Part shown: positions 36,901-49,562 of the stretch, one piece after another
Layout: each line of letters begins with the position of its first letter
Numbering within the stretch: the first letter of the stretch is position 1
NCBI RefSeq assembly: GCF_002775205.1
Contig: NC_036460.1
Span: forward strand, 22,276,751-22,340,750
Reading direction: 5' to 3'
Source: Xiphophorus maculatus
Lineage: Eukaryota; Chordata; Actinopteri; Cyprinodontiformes; Poeciliidae
DNA: 64,000 bases
Made by a program: the position numbers and the translations under genes
The notes under the pieces: model-generated
Databases searched by the model: none
What the model was told of the DNA's origin: nothing
Seen by the model: only the letters and a program-made list of their open reading frames with translations

Positions 36901-38307
36901 TGACTTGAAAGCTGCATAAAAGCGAGGGTAGAACATTAGTAAAGAAATGTCAGTGTCACTAAAAGAACACAAATAATCTGTCAGCAGCTTGTATATTAAC
37001 TACATAATCAATCATTAATTGAGTGAGACATTGCGGAAATGAGGGAGAAGGCCCTGTTTTATTTGAATAATCTAAAAATGTAGTCAAATAAAATCCTAAA
37101 AATTTGTAACAGTTGCTATGATACTGCACACAAATATTAAATTATATCTGTTCTTAGGCATTACTTGCATATTTCACTCACTCATATTTCACTTTTATTG
37201 TTTCCAATAAAAGGAACCGTCTCAAAGGACCTAATGGAAGTGAGTGTGGACATCATTAGCACACAGGTGTGCAACACTCCATCGGTATACGGAGGTGCAG
37301 TGACCAGTAATATGATTTGTGCTGGGAAATTGGAAGGAGGCAAAGATTCCTGTCAGGTGAGGCTATTTTATGACAATCAGTCAATTCTGAGGTAAATTCA
37401 TAAAGCTATTTGTGTGTGCTAAATCAAACGACAAATATCTATATTCACCTAAACACTGTTGTGCTATGAGATCTTCTCCAACACCAAAGCTGCTCATATC
37501 ATGGTTGATAGGTAAAAAAAAAAAACATCTGCTGAAAGCTGGAGCAAATTTTTTTTAAAACATTTTAAGAAAAGAGGGACCATTTTTGAAAACAATTTTT
37601 GAAATAGTTTAAAATCCAGTTGTTGTTTTTTTGAAAATTCAAAATATAAAATTTGATTGTGAAACATTTCAACACACTGTGCCAGGGATTCTGTGTCACA
37701 TGGAACAATATTTAAAATTTTAGACATCTGAAATATTTCTGTGCCTTTCACTTTGTATTTTGCTGTGTTTGAGACTGAAAAGATTCTGTCTTTTCTAAAG
37801 TAGTCATTTAGAAATGGATGTAAATTGTCACTGTTTAGTGGTTTTGATGGCCGTGTTTGTGTCTGCATGTACTTTATTTTAACCCTATTGTGAACATGAG
37901 GCAGAAATACAGCAGATGACACGTGAAAAGCAAAGAACAGGGCAAATTACACTTTCTTGTGAATTTCCCCCTCTTTTTGATTAGACACAAAAATTACAGG
38001 TAACAGTCTTTGCTAACTTTTAATGCGTATGATTTAGGGTGACAGTGGAGGACCTTTGGTTTGTAAAGGAGACAGTCGTTGGTACCTGGTGGGGCTCACC
38101 AGCTGGGGATCGGGTTGTGGTGACGTAAACAAGCCTGGTGTCTACACCAGAGTGAGCAGTGTTCTTTCTTGGGTCTACAGCAAATTGCAGGTAAGAATTG
38201 CGAATTACTTTTTTTTTTCTGACCATGTTGATGTTCATATTTGCACTGATTTTCAACATTGCTTCCTCTTTTTTTTTTTTTTTCTCTCACAGCAAGTGAA
38301 ACCTTAA
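27988..38307 (+). CDS. tmprss13: Transmembrane serine protease 13, 13 coding exons, 491 aa
   Basis: Exons: 27988-28005, 31634-31808, 31918-32025, 32922-33086, 33390-33516, 33886-33981, 34072-34115, 35229-35391, 35596-35765, 36277-36375, 37214-37356, 38038-38190 and 38293-38307. Phases agree at every junction. In order: a Pro/Tyr-rich cytoplasmic segment (residues 1-80), a membrane anchor (about 82-100), a partial LDL-receptor class A repeat ([11 protein letters not shown]), an SRCR domain (about 156-244), and an S1 protease domain activated at Arg254-Ile255 (RIIGG). The triad is His295 (LTAAHC), Asp342 (DQDVALL) and Ser439 (GDSGGP). Asp433 gives trypsin-like cleavage after Lys/Arg. Cys246 before the cleavage site would tether the catalytic domain. 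This is a type II cell-surface protease of the hepsin/TMPRSS family. The name follows domain order and synteny with il10ra and fxyd6. Exon 1 is short and is the least certain part. Confidence 0.88.
29880..30955 (+). mobile_element. Tc1-like transposon relic in tmprss13 intron 1, split by an insertion
   Basis: Sense-strand 3' transposase sequence is visible ('cttccagcaggacaatgacc', 'aaggtggttttatagggtat'). Family terminal sequence follows ('cacttcacaattatacactg', 'gtatcacataaaatacattc'). This terminal sequence breaks at about 30288 and resumes at about 30872 ('tttgcaatgtgacaaaatc', 'tttttgtagggcactttt'), so about 580 bases were inserted into an already resident copy. Confidence 0.65.
30289..30871 (+). 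mobile_element. Possible solo LTR or retroelement end inserted in the Tc1 relic
   Basis: The insert is pyrimidine-rich, lacks a protein frame, and carries AATAAA at 30790-30795, followed by a tail containing 'gttcctgtctgcgttttggt'. That layout fits the R-U5 part of a long terminal repeat. GTGTT occurs at both edges (30284-30288 and 30872-30876), a possible 5-bp target duplication. Canonical TG...CA ends are not clear, so the class is tentative. Confidence 0.35.
34044..34778 (+). repeat. 34-bp direct duplication that includes the exon 7 splice acceptor of tmprss13
   Basis: The 34 bases at 34044-34077 recur without mismatch at 34745-34778. They contain 'tgctgcattctgcag|ttcttc', the pyrimidine tract, AG and first 6 bases of tmprss13 exon 7. 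The second copy lies in intron 7 and has no matching coding sequence after it. Confidence 0.85.
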
Positions 38308-38468
38308 TATCTCCTACATGACCAGCCTGGCTAATGAAGTCTGCACTGCAAACTCATGTTTGATGAAGAAATTGCAACATAGTGATGAGAAGAAGCTACA
38401 GACTGAAAACAATCATATAAAAGGTTACATGTTGGCTTATGGGGGAAAGATAAGTTAACTAGAAAGAT

Positions 38469-38474
38469 AATAAA
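38469..38474 (+). terminator. tmprss13: tmprss13 poly(A) signal
   Basis: AATAAA lies 162 bases after the stop codon at 38305-38307 and is the first such hexamer downstream, so a short 3' UTR is expected. Confidence 0.6.
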
Positions 38475-39074
38475 TACTAAAGAAGTTGATTCAATATCAA
38501 TGTAGCACTTTTGATTTTGGGTGTTTCACTCTTACATTAGCTGGGCTTCAAAAATGGCTCACCTTTCTATATTTAATTTTTGCCAATGACAGACCTTATT
38601 ATCATAATTCCACTGATCAAAGGTAGACTTTAAAAATGATGAAGGAATATAAATTTATAAATATATATATATGTAGAGAGAGATTGTCAATAGGTATGTT
38701 CTTCTTAGGGCAACGTCTGGTTATTGTTGTCTGTCTGTTTACAGTTTAGAAATGTACATTTTACTTTATACTGAAATCAAAGAGATTTGATACATGTTTT
38801 TGGAATTTTGTGAATATAAACAAATTTTTGTGGATTTTGTTTTTATTGTGTTCTTTGTTCACCTATTTTCTTCTTTTTATGAGTTCCCACAGTTGGAGAG
38901 GCACACAATTTCTTTAAGTCCATTGTGAAGCTTCCATAGATGATTTTGGGAGCCATGTCATTTCCTGTCTTTAGTCCACTGTGTGCAGCCATCCAACAGG
39001 AAGTTTAAGAACACTTCGAGATTCCCTGCAGAGAGACTTTGTCAATACATTGATTTTATTTTCCGCAAGAACTT

Positions 39075-39485
39075 GGTTCCACGCTTTGCTTCATACAAAA
39101 GGTCTGGAATCTATTGGGAAGCAGTCACTTGCTGGATGTGTGGACAACATGTTTACATTTTTAAAACCAAATTGCTTGGGCGTGACAAATGAAATGCACT
39201 AGATTGAAGTTATGGCGCTTACCTGTAAACAACGTTCCCCCACTGCAAAGAGAGAAGTGCCGAGCCGGACCAGATGGCTGTTGATGTTAATTCAATATTT
39301 GGAAGTCAGGCCAACACAGCTTTGTTCACTTCCACCGTTGTCATTCTAGCACATAAAATTGACATTCACAACTTCATTCACAACTTCCCCTTCTGTTCGT
39401 TGATGAACACAGCTGAAATCCTACCAGAGAAATCCAGCTCAATGGGAGAAACTCCAGACAGAGCACTGAAGGGAGATGAGAATTG
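39075..39485. repeat. Dispersed repeat, copy 2 (partner at 6.5-6.8 kb)
   Basis: Colinear with 6488-6840 through the shared blocks listed for that copy, here longer by an internal segment around 39130-39230 and 39330-39400. It lies between tmprss13 and fxyd6. The 70- to 73-codon frames in this stretch derive from the repeat. Confidence 0.65.
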
Positions 39486-40199
39486 AGCAGAATTGCTTAA
39501 GAAGGCATTGACCAGGCTAGGTATCGGTCAACATTGTCAAACGTATTAGTTTAATTTTCTTTGCTGCTTTGTGTCTGATTAAAAGATGATGGACACCAGA
39601 CCAAAGTAACGCAAATCGAGCTGCAGACCAGCCACAGACTGATTGCCTCCACGTCACGCCGCATTGATGCATTCATGCAAAATAAGTCGCCAGTCATGTG
39701 TTGGATGCGTTTACTGTTACATGATATGAACAAACAATTCAATAGCTCCACATTTATGCTCTAAACAACCCGCCTTTTTTGTCTCGCCAGTATCCTGTTC
39801 CTTAGTAAGTGAGGCCACTTCTTTTTTTTCTTTCTTTTTAATAACGAGTAAATTAGTAATATCCTAACCAGATTAAAGGTATCCAAGTTACTGTGTGTTA
39901 CTATTTATATTTTTTCAATAAAGAATGAGGTAAAATCAATAAATTAACTAATTCCGGTTTTTGAAAATGAATCTAAATAGTCGGATTACTTTGTCAATGT
40001 AACTGTGGTAACACACGTTATGTAATATTACTACGTGGAAAACTAATTTTCCATTTTTGTAAGACATATTCTTGAAAATCAACATAAAGGTTTTAAGCCT
40101 TTATATTTGTCAATAAAAGTTTTAGAAGATATTCTAATTGTGATGCGCCAGTATATGCTATAAATATGAGACAAAAAGAATAATCCGTATGCTGGAATC

Positions 40200-40500
40200 T
40201 ATATATTACCAGTCTCTGCCGAGCGAGCAAAGACGGAGAGAGACAGAGAAAGGGTAGCGACAGGATCCAACACACGGAGAAAAGCTGTTGCTGCAGGAAC
40301 CACGTTGTTATCCATCACGTCTGGTTTTTTTTTTTCCAGGAGAAGTCGTGTCTACATGATCGTTGTGCGCCAATATAAACAGATGAGCTGTCTTGTCGAA
40401 ACCAAGTCGTTAGTGAAACAAGCAGATTGATTCACTGATTGTCGCGGGCGGAGATATATTATACAAATACAAACCCAAGCGTCCTCCGGAGAAACGACAG
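40200..40500 (+). promoter_or_regulatory. fxyd6: Candidate promoter and 5' non-coding exon of fxyd6
   Basis: This local GC- and CpG-rich island stands out from A/T-rich flanks. It ends at a strong donor, CGACAG|gtaagttg at 40501, with no convincing coding frame before it. The fxyd6 start exon at 45550 begins just after an acceptor (CTGTCAACAG at 45535-45544), so at least one upstream untranslated exon must exist, and this is the best candidate. A second acceptor-donor pair at about 40825-40979 could be an alternative leader exon. Confidence 0.4.
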
Positions 40501-42199
40501 GTAAGTTGATGAGCGCATATTTGATTGATTTCTTGCACTGCCACTGCCGTGCATGTTTTCTGGGAAATGATGTGTTCACGTGCATTTAGACATTCAGCAG
40601 GCACAATGCGGTTCCGCGGTCTAAATAACTTGCAGGGACGCAATTAACAACACTTCCAGTCAAACCGTGAGGGTGTGTCTGCTGGCGAGACACCACACGC
40701 AAGAAAACACGGGTCGCATCGTGATTAATTGACTTTCTCTGATTGCTTATCAGATGAGTACGTTTTTTTTTTGTTTGTTTTTTTTGTTTTTGACATAAAT
40801 ATCAAGTTCTATTTAATCTCTCAGGGCTCCGCAGAAAAAGAAACACCAGCTCAGATACGAGTGGTGTCTTTGTTTCACCCTCCAGAACATGATCCACAGG
40901 TTGGGGAGGACCGATGCGCTGCCGTCACAGACTTGATGGGAATAATTTTGCTCCAGAGTAATGACGATGTCATTACACGTAAGGGTGGCTTAGGCTAATA
41001 GTCTTACTCGTTATAGATGTAAATGTTATTGATGACCTTGTAGGATCAACTTCATTTCCCAATCATATTTGACTTGTGCATTTCTGGAGGATTTTACAGT
41101 TTTAGTGAAATAAAACCTTGCACTTTTGATTTTAAAGCTGTGGACCACACCCGTTTTTTTTTCTGTTTTTCTTTGCTTATAAATGTACACTGACTGATAT
41201 ATTGTCCCTGCATGTGTTTTGATATAAGGCCACCATCTATTCCTCTTTCTCATTCAGCTGCGATTTCTTATTGGATACTGTTGGAACGACGCACATTGTT
41301 GTCATGGTGATTTAACATTTTTATTATGATGATGGCGGATATAAAGGGGCAGGTTACTGCACATGGTTTATGGAGGCCAGTGTGACCCATGTATTTATCC
41401 TAGATTCAAAAAGAAAGAAAGGAGTGAATGAATGAAAACTTTCCTTATCGTTGGTTTGATTTACATTAAATGGAATAAAAATATGGTCAACCACAAGAGG
41501 ACCACTATGACATTATTTTAAAACCAGCTGTGATAATGGATCGTGAGGCTCGTGGTAGTTTATCTGGAACAAAATCATACTTTATATGACCCTTTTGTTT
41601 CTTCCCGAAAAATGTAAAACTGTATAAATGTGTTTTTGTCCAGCAAATACATCTAAAAAAATCAACAAGCTTAAATATTTTCATCCTGCTCGTATAAGCT
41701 CCTCCTTTTCCCCCCTTCATGTGAACGATGAGTCTCGTATCATTTTTTATTATTTTATGCATTCTCACATTTCATACACTATGTGACTTCTATACAATAG
41801 ACTGCCTCTCCACCGTCCTCACCTCAGACAGTGTCTCCCCTAAATGCCCCTTGCTAAGCTTTCTCAACAGACAGTGTGTTTTTTAACAGACATGAACCAC
41901 AGGGTGTGGTTCATGTCTCCTACCTTGACCGTCTCTCTGCTTGCCCTCTCCTTGTCCCTGTCTTGTAAAAAAAAAAAAAAAGCCTCTCCATCTGTTGTGT
42001 TATTTTCCCCCCTCCTTGTTCTCCTCCTCTCTTTGATATGAAGTGTCTAGAATAGGTTAGTTCTTTATTTGTCCCTCAGTGGGGGAATTCTGAGCATGGA
42101 GACAAGCAAATTTAGTACACTAAGATGGACATTTTAAAAAGACTAACAACAGAAAATGGAAAAAGCTCGTTGGCCCTCTGAATAAAGCAAGCTTAATTG

Positions 42200-43390
42200 G
42201 TTTTTCCTCCTTTGGCAGCAACAATGTCCATCAAGTGTTTGTGATAACTGAAAGTGAGTATTTTACATGCCATGCAGAGAAATCCTGCCTGATTCTTCTC
42301 TGCGCAACTGTTGCATTTCACCCACATTGGAGTTTTTAAAAAAAATTTGTTTTATGAATAACCCCCACCATTGGTATGAGATTTATGTCTGAAATTTGAC
42401 TACACCTCTCTGAAACAATCAACTTGTCCTGAATCCTTCGGGGGTGGACTTGCAGGTGGGATTTGGATCATCACACAAGCGTGTTTTGAGCTTAAGGTCA
42501 CAAATACGTGGCTGGAGAGTTTTCTTTTCAGGATTCTTCTTCCATCAATTCTGTCCTGCTTCAGCTAAACTGCCCATCTCACTTCCTCCACCATTTTAAC
42601 TTTGAATTGCTGTCTCATGTTATGTTGTGTCATGTCAACCTTCCTAAAATTTTCACTTTTGTTTCATCAGTCCACAGAATACTTTCCCAAAAGTCTTAGG
42701 GATCATTAAGATGTTTTTAAGCAAAATGTGTGTGTATTCTGTGTATGTAGCTGCTAGCTTTGTAACTCTGCCATGGATTCCATCTATGGCCAGGTTCTTT
42801 ACTTATTCTTGAATTGTAACTGAAGCAATTGAAGCCTGTGGAGTTTTAGATGTTGTGAGTCAATCTTGCACTCTTAGGGTAACTTTGAGGGGCCGACCAC
42901 TTCTTCTAAACTTCACCACTGCATGTTTTCTTCTTTTGTGGAGAAATGCTTCCACTGTGGTTCATTGGAGTCCCAAAGCGCTAGAAATGTTTTTCTTTTT
43001 CTTTCTTAGATTTTCATATGTTCTCGAATCTATTTAAGTTAAATGTGATGTGTTGCTATTTGCTATTTATTTTTTGCCTTCTTCACATTGTCAGACAGGT
43101 TTCATTTAAATCAGTTGGTTAATTATGTCTCTGTGTGGTTAGTAAAATTAGACTCAGCTTTCCAAAAAAATGTGGTTCATTAAAGGTAATTAATGATTTA
43201 AGCATTAAGGCAATTACTTTTTTCCCATTGTGCCAGGAGGATTTGTGTAGATTTTCTCCCTTGAAAATTTAAATCAACACTTGAAAATAGAAGTGCTATA
43301 CTCACTTTGTATGGTTTAAAAATGTGTTTGATATTGATTAAACTGAAGGAAAAAAAGCAAAAACAGGAGAAATATGTATAGGATAATATA
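42200..43390 (-). mobile_element. Degenerate DNA transposon, antisense transposase
   Basis: Recognisable antisense blocks in order: 'catcagtccacagaatactt', 'cccaaaagtcttagggatca', 'gggtaactttgaggggccga', 'ttggagtcccaaagcgctag' and, near the end, 'aaggcaattacttttttccc'. These correspond to a Tc1/mariner-type family common in teleosts. Stop codons and deletions disrupt it throughout. Confidence 0.6.
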
Positions 43391-43697
43391 TATCTTCACA
43401 CAACTGCTGCATGTGTAATAGAGGGACATAAAAGTATGTTTAAGGCCTTTTTGAATGAATGTGGTCACATACATTAAAAATTCTCACAAATTATAATCCC
43501 ACTCTGATATGTTCATGTTTTATTTTGGTAGCAGATTCAGAGCAGTGCTGGCTGGTTGTGGATTCTAGTCAATGGAGATGCAACAAAATGCACAAAGTGT
43601 TATCTTAATAGGGCAATGCTAGTGGTCAAAATCAACACATTTTAATTGGTGGCAACAAGTGTGAATTTTCAATCTAAAATAAATATGACATTGCAAC

Positions 43698-43719
43698 AAA
43701 AAAAAAAAAAAAAAAAAAA
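43698..43719. repeat. A22 homopolymer
   Basis: An uninterrupted run of 22 A residues follows 'gacattgcaac'. It could be the tail of a retroposed sequence, but no duplicated target site was identified. Confidence 0.7.
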
Positions 43720-45549
43720 GTGAGTACAGAAGCAGCATCTGGAAAAAAATGGCCTCTTTATGGCTCTGGTTCCCAGTAATTGCAAAATTGCATTATAACA
43801 TGACTATAAGTAGAAGTGACAAGATACATATCTGCAGTTGCAAGAAGTCGCTTTACACAACGGCCTCTGATGCTACACAAATGTTCTGTGTTTTCTAAAT
43901 CGGGTGGATTATTTTCACAGAATTGTCCTGTTCGCCCTGTTCTGTCCCTTCTTCTCTTAATTTGGCCACAGCATCACATGTGTGTAAATCCTGGGAAAGG
44001 GTGAGGATTCAAGAAGAAAAAAAGCAAAGATCTGTTTTATGTATTTGTAGTTTTGTTAAGATGTGGCAAGTTAGAATGATGCGATTTTTAAAGGGATCTA
44101 TTATGCAGACAAATAAGGCTTAGAATGAAGAAATAGCCCAAAACAAATTGAGCTAAAGAAGGAGAAAGCACTACAGGAAAACACATAAAAAAACATTTAA
44201 ATAAGGACTAGAATTTACCAAATAAATTGGAAATAATGTTCTAAAAAATGAATGACATAAAAATGTAAGATCAAAGAGTTGTTAAATGATTTATTTGAAT
44301 TGAACATATATGATGTACAGTTTGGGGACAACCTTCAGTCATCAAATCTGCTGTGAAAACAAAAAACCTCCTAAAATATGCAAATGTGACACACTGTCAC
44401 ATAGGATCATTCAGATTAGCTCATAAGGTCGACAATCGAACACTACATATAAAATGGTAAAATGATGTATCTGTCTAGTCCATTCCAAATTTGATGAAAA
44501 CACCAAATTATTTGTAACTTTAATATAAATGCTTTGGTGGAAACTCATATGCAGCAGGAATTAACCTAAAAAATTAATTAAGGATTAGAACAGAACATAA
44601 TTGTCAATATAAATGAAGGTAAACAAAGTAAAGTATGTAATAGTTGTTTGTTTTGTTCTCTTAATAAACACGTCAGGTGTAGAAACCTTTAGTCTAGTGG
44701 AGCATGTTTGTTCTCTTCTGTATTTCTTTCATTATTTCAGAGATGTTTGAAGAGCTTATAAACTACTATTTACAAAAGGCTGACACAGTGAGTGCACATG
44801 TGCAGCGATGCGATGTTTATGATTTGTTTCTGCTGATACTGTAATGAGGCTCAGAAAGGACAAGCAGCCAAATGGACCTAAACAGACCTGCAGTGAATCA
44901 AATGGTGAGGTATGCGACCTGTTTAACCCTTTAAAACAAGAACTGTAAAGCAGGAGACTTAATAAAACCTTCAGGAACCTCAGAATTAAACTGTGAAGCC
45001 CTGCTAAGTGTGGCTTTAGATTGCCTTCAGAATTTTCTTTTCAATATGTGGAGACAGCCGATGTGGGGATTGGTTTATTTTGACCAATTCATCCCGGAAA
45101 CAGGTCAGATATAAATGGTGATGGTTGATTCAGAGCACATACGGTATGAGACACAGTGGATGCGTGTGTGAGCACACTGAGCAGTCTATATGAAAATAGG
45201 TCAAGGTTATGTGTTGTCCTTTGGGACGATAGCTTTCTGTATGCTTGGAAGAGACTGAACCTGTGTGGCTCCAAACAGGGATAATTATGCAGGATTAAAA
45301 AAAAGCTATATCTGCGGGCTTTTAAACATCTGTCAACCCCCAGAGGTTTGGACGTGGCTGACGATGTGTCGTTTGGTTCCTGTTGATTGTAAATTTGAAT
45401 TTACGCCTTAAGCATTAACACGTAAAACAATCAAAATTTTCAAGTGACATATGCAAATGTATATGGCTGTAGCAGCGTGTTTTACCTCATTCACTGGAGT
45501 TTCTTATGTCTTCTCCTTTTCACTCTTTCTTACTCTGTCAACAGTTGCC

Positions 45550-48500
45550 ATGGAAACGGTTTTGCTCTTCCTCTCCTCACTCCTGGTGTGTGTAGCTGGT
45601 AAGTGCTCCCCTGCTTACCAAAAAAAGAAACACGCCTGCACATTCACAAAGCACCCATAAGGAGGCGCTGTTTGGGCAGACAGGGTTGCTTAATGGGGAA
45701 AGCAAAGCCAGCCTGGGTGAGATGTTTGGCAAAATATCAATTACCACCTGAAGGCTTTATGAGTCACATGTACACACTGGCTCACCCACTCAATGTGTGA
45801 GGTCTCTTAAAATAAATGATATATAAAATAGTCTTTTTCTGCTTAAAAATATAACCTGTGCAATTTTGAGATACTTGTGAAAACAAACATACATCAAATC
45901 ATTTCCAACTCTTTTCCTGTGTTGCTTCTTTTTCCTTCGGTCTTCCTCTAATCTCCTCATCTTGTCTGTGCTTTTCAGCTGAATCAGACCCCAGTGTTAT
46001 GGGTAAGTGCCCTACATTTACTAACAGGGTTAAAACTGAACATTTGGTTTCAAGATCATCCCCATAAGGACATGTGCACAAGAGTAAACAGTGGCAAAAG
46101 TGCAAAAATATCAATACCAAATTAGTGATGTTTTTTTTGTGTGACAAAATTAAAACTGCTAAAATTGTTGATCTTGATCAGTTGTTCTTGAGGCTCTCCA
46201 ATGTTGTTTCTGTTGTGCGTTTTTGGACTTAGGCAGTTTTTTATATTAGTTTTAACTTATTTCTAGTAGGAAAAAAAATATTTCCTTTGGTAAAAGTCCA
46301 ACAGACTTTTCCAAAATACTATTAAGAAATACTTAGCTTTGAAGAGGATGCCCTACAATGCATTGAAAAGCATTAATTCCTCTTGAACTTGTTTTACTTT
46401 GTAACATTACAGCCACAAATCTCAATGTATATTGATAGGATTTCAGGTGACTTAAAGTAGTATATGTAGACAAGTTCCTGATTTGATTAAGAAAACATAG
46501 GCAAGCTTTGGGGTAAAAACTGGATAAGCCTCTGCATGTTCCTGCTCTCTTTTAGGAATTTTTTGGATTTTTTTATACGCCATTTTGTTGTTGTTATTCA
46601 AAAGAAACAAGAAAGAGACAAAGCAAAGTTCATCATTGTGAAGTGGAAGTAAATAATATACGTATATGATTTTCATTTTTTTCACCAATAAAAATATGAA
46701 ATATAATTTGTTTTGCCCTCTTTAGGCTCTTACCACCAAATTAAAATCCTGTATAATAGACTGACGTCATGAGCCATGCATTTAGAAAATACAATCCGGC
46801 TGTGTAAATTAATCTAAATATAAATACATCTCACATAGATGGCCACATAGTGATCAAACATCATCATCATAAAGTCCAAGAAACAAAACTTGTAGGTCAG
46901 AAAAAAAGGTGCTGAGAAGTTTAAATTATGATTAGGTTATAAACCTCTGAACATCTCATAAAGTGCAGTTCAATCTATTATACAAAATGGGGGGGGAAAT
47001 GTCATAGCTGAGAAGCTATCAAACTGACGGCTGGTGCTGGAAAGCATTAAAAAGAGAAGCAGCCATCAGGCCAATGGAAACCTTTTCGAAGCTGCAACAT
47101 CCACAGCTTGGTGGAAAAATCTGTAGAAGGATTCATGGAAGACTGGGAAGAAGTAAAACTGCTGCAGAACGAAAACCGCAGGAGGTCCGATTTGCAATTA
47201 GCCAGAATTCATCTGTAGGGGACACAGCAATCACAAGGTGGAGTGTCCTCTGAAATGAAAATTGAACTTTCTGGCTAATATGTATAATACACTTTGTGGC
47301 GCTGCCAATTTCTTAAATGAGTTCAGCTACAGGTGGGAAATACATTAAATACATTAAAAATGTATTTTAAGAGATATCATTAAATTACTTTGAAACGTAT
47401 TTAAATTGTAACTGAGGATAGCACAAAAGACAAAAGCATCTTTTTATTTGTCCTGTAAGATTTTCTTTGTTCTATACATTCACAGAGGAGCATTCAGTGG
47501 CTGAAAATCCTTTCATTTATGGTAAGTTTAAAGCAGACGACTTGCAAACGCTGCGTGACCAAAGTGTTATCAGACATATGGATGAAATCAATAGCTAATG
47601 CATTTTTTTTACAAGATGTGTAAATTATTGCATTTCTTTTTTTTTTTTTTTTCAGATTATGAAAGTTTGAGAATTGGGGGATTGACGTTTGCTGTGATCC
47701 TGTTTATGCTGGGCATCCTTCTAATCCTCAGTAAGAAGATTTCTGATTTCTCTGTTTGACCACATCTACATGCACTCAAAATAATTTCAAACAGAATCAA
47801 AAGTAAAGGTCTCACAGGTTGTCCTCATAATTATATTAGCACTTCTTTACATTTTTAACCCCACTCTTAACTATGATAACGTAAGAGATATGTCATTCTT
47901 ATGACATATTTAGAGGTCAGGTGATGATTTGTGTCTGCTTGTAGGTCGACGATGTCGCTGTGGAGGAAAACAAAAGCCCAGGTAAGCCTGAGTTTCTGCT
48001 GAGGTGAAGAGAAGAAGAAAACTTAGTCATAACAGACCTTGAATGTTTTTGTCCATCATTACTTAGTTATGCTGACAACCTGTAAACTCTCTCTGCAGGG
48101 CGCCTGGAGACGAGGAGGCACAAGAGGAGAACCTCATTGTCACCAAGGGTAACAATCACATAAATATAAGTTGATGCCTTTGAGAGCGACCAAAACACAC
48201 ATAACAAATTCTGTGTTGAATTTAGCAAACCTCTTTTCTTTAGTATTAGTTTGCTTGCTTTGCTTTCAACATATTGTGTCTACTGCTATGATATATTTTA
48301 GTATATGTTAATAATGTGTATTCTAACCTGTTTCATATTCCATCAAAGGCTATTAAAAATTATATCTGAATGTTTTTTGATTTTTTTTTTTACTTTAAGT
48401 GAGCAAAAATTCCTTGTATTGGCGATTTTCAAGCTTTATAAAGTGTTGAATAAATAAAGTAGAAGTCTGCTGAGCGATAAGTTGAACCTGGCTGCTCATA

Positions 48501-49562
48501 GTGAAAATAAGAACAGCGTAATGTTGGTTGATCATTTTCTAAAGCTAATCTCATACATGCTGCATTTTTTGACTTTCAAAACGCATTCAATTGAAGCAGT
48601 CTCAGTGGTGACACTTTTGACTTCTAAAAACTCTTAGTCCTTGTCATGAGTTACTTTACGTTAAAGTCATTTCTGTCAGATGTAAGACTAAAACTTCACC
48701 AAATTTGTTGACAAAGTAAAATTTAACATGACAAAGATCCAGGCTGGAGGTGCCTTTTTGCATATACAATTTGATGTTTCCTCTATTAAGAATTAATCCT
48801 AATGGAACATGTACACTATTTTCACCCCATTTTGTCCCATAACAGCCACAAAATCCAATATATTATTTTTTTTACTTTATTGACTTGATCCCCTTATATC
48901 TTACACAGGACTTCCTATGCTTTCTTTCAGCAATCACTTTCCTCTTAGTACTTGTCTTCAAAGCAAAAATTAGTAGCGTGCGTGACCGATAGTTGGTCCC
49001 CCACTGCCTATTGGCTGTTTCTAATTATTTTCTTGCCTGGTCTATCAATTTATTAGGAGACTTGGTAGCTTTGCAGATTTTCTCATTTCCTTTCTATTTT
49101 TGAATAATTAAACAGTGGTCTGTTGGATTTTCAAAGCGTGGAATATGTTTTTAAAACAGGAATCTGGCTTAACTCTTCTCGACTTGTCTGCTGCGATTCT
49201 CATGATGCTGTTTGTTCCCGTAAACTTCTCTAAGTCCTTTTACAGAACAGCCGTGTTTATACTTAAATTCAGCTACATATCTCTCTATTTGGCACATACA
49301 AAGCAAATGGTAGCACTGGATTTATCTAAGGACAATCAGTAAAAACGAGGTTGAAAACAAATGCATGACACATTCTTCGCATTTTGGTTTATTAAATTGT
49401 ACAAAGAAAGTATCGTTTTCCTTCCAAGTCGTGGGCTACTTTTTGCAGACTATAAATACCTTGCATGGTAGCTGGCATACTCCACTGTACTGAATCTTAA
49501 ACCTATTTCTCTGACCCATTTCAGCTGCAGCGGCTGCCAAAGAGACTCCAGCAGAAAACTGA
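45550..49562 (+). CDS. fxyd6: FXYD domain-containing ion transport regulator 6, 7 coding exons, 102 aa
   Basis: Exons: 45550-45598, 45979-46002, 47486-47521, 47656-47730, 47945-47981, 48099-48148 and 49525-49562. All are GT-AG and phase-consistent, with start context GCCATGG. Residues 1-17 form a signal peptide. A short extracellular segment leads to the FxYD signature FIYD (34-37), followed by YESLRIGG and one membrane helix (about 46-61). A Ser-Arg-Arg-Cys-x-Cys junction follows, then a tail with RAPGDEEAQEENLIVTK and a final AEN. The RAPGDEEAQ...ENLI...AEN tail is characteristic of FXYD6. FXYD proteins associate with the Na,K-ATPase alpha/beta complex and tune its ion affinity. Two tiny exons (24 and 36 bp) encode the region before the helix. 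It is followed 3.8 kb on by fxyd2 in the same orientation. Confidence 0.93.
46380..47310 (+). mobile_element. Tc1-like transposon relic in fxyd6 intron 2
   Basis: The left terminal sequence ('ctttgtaacattacagccac') is followed by sense-strand fragments of the N-terminal half of the transposase gene ('gattaggttataaacctctg', 'gcaacatccacagcttggtg', 'gaaaattgaactttctggct'). It is truncated and interrupted and has no intact frame. Confidence 0.65.
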
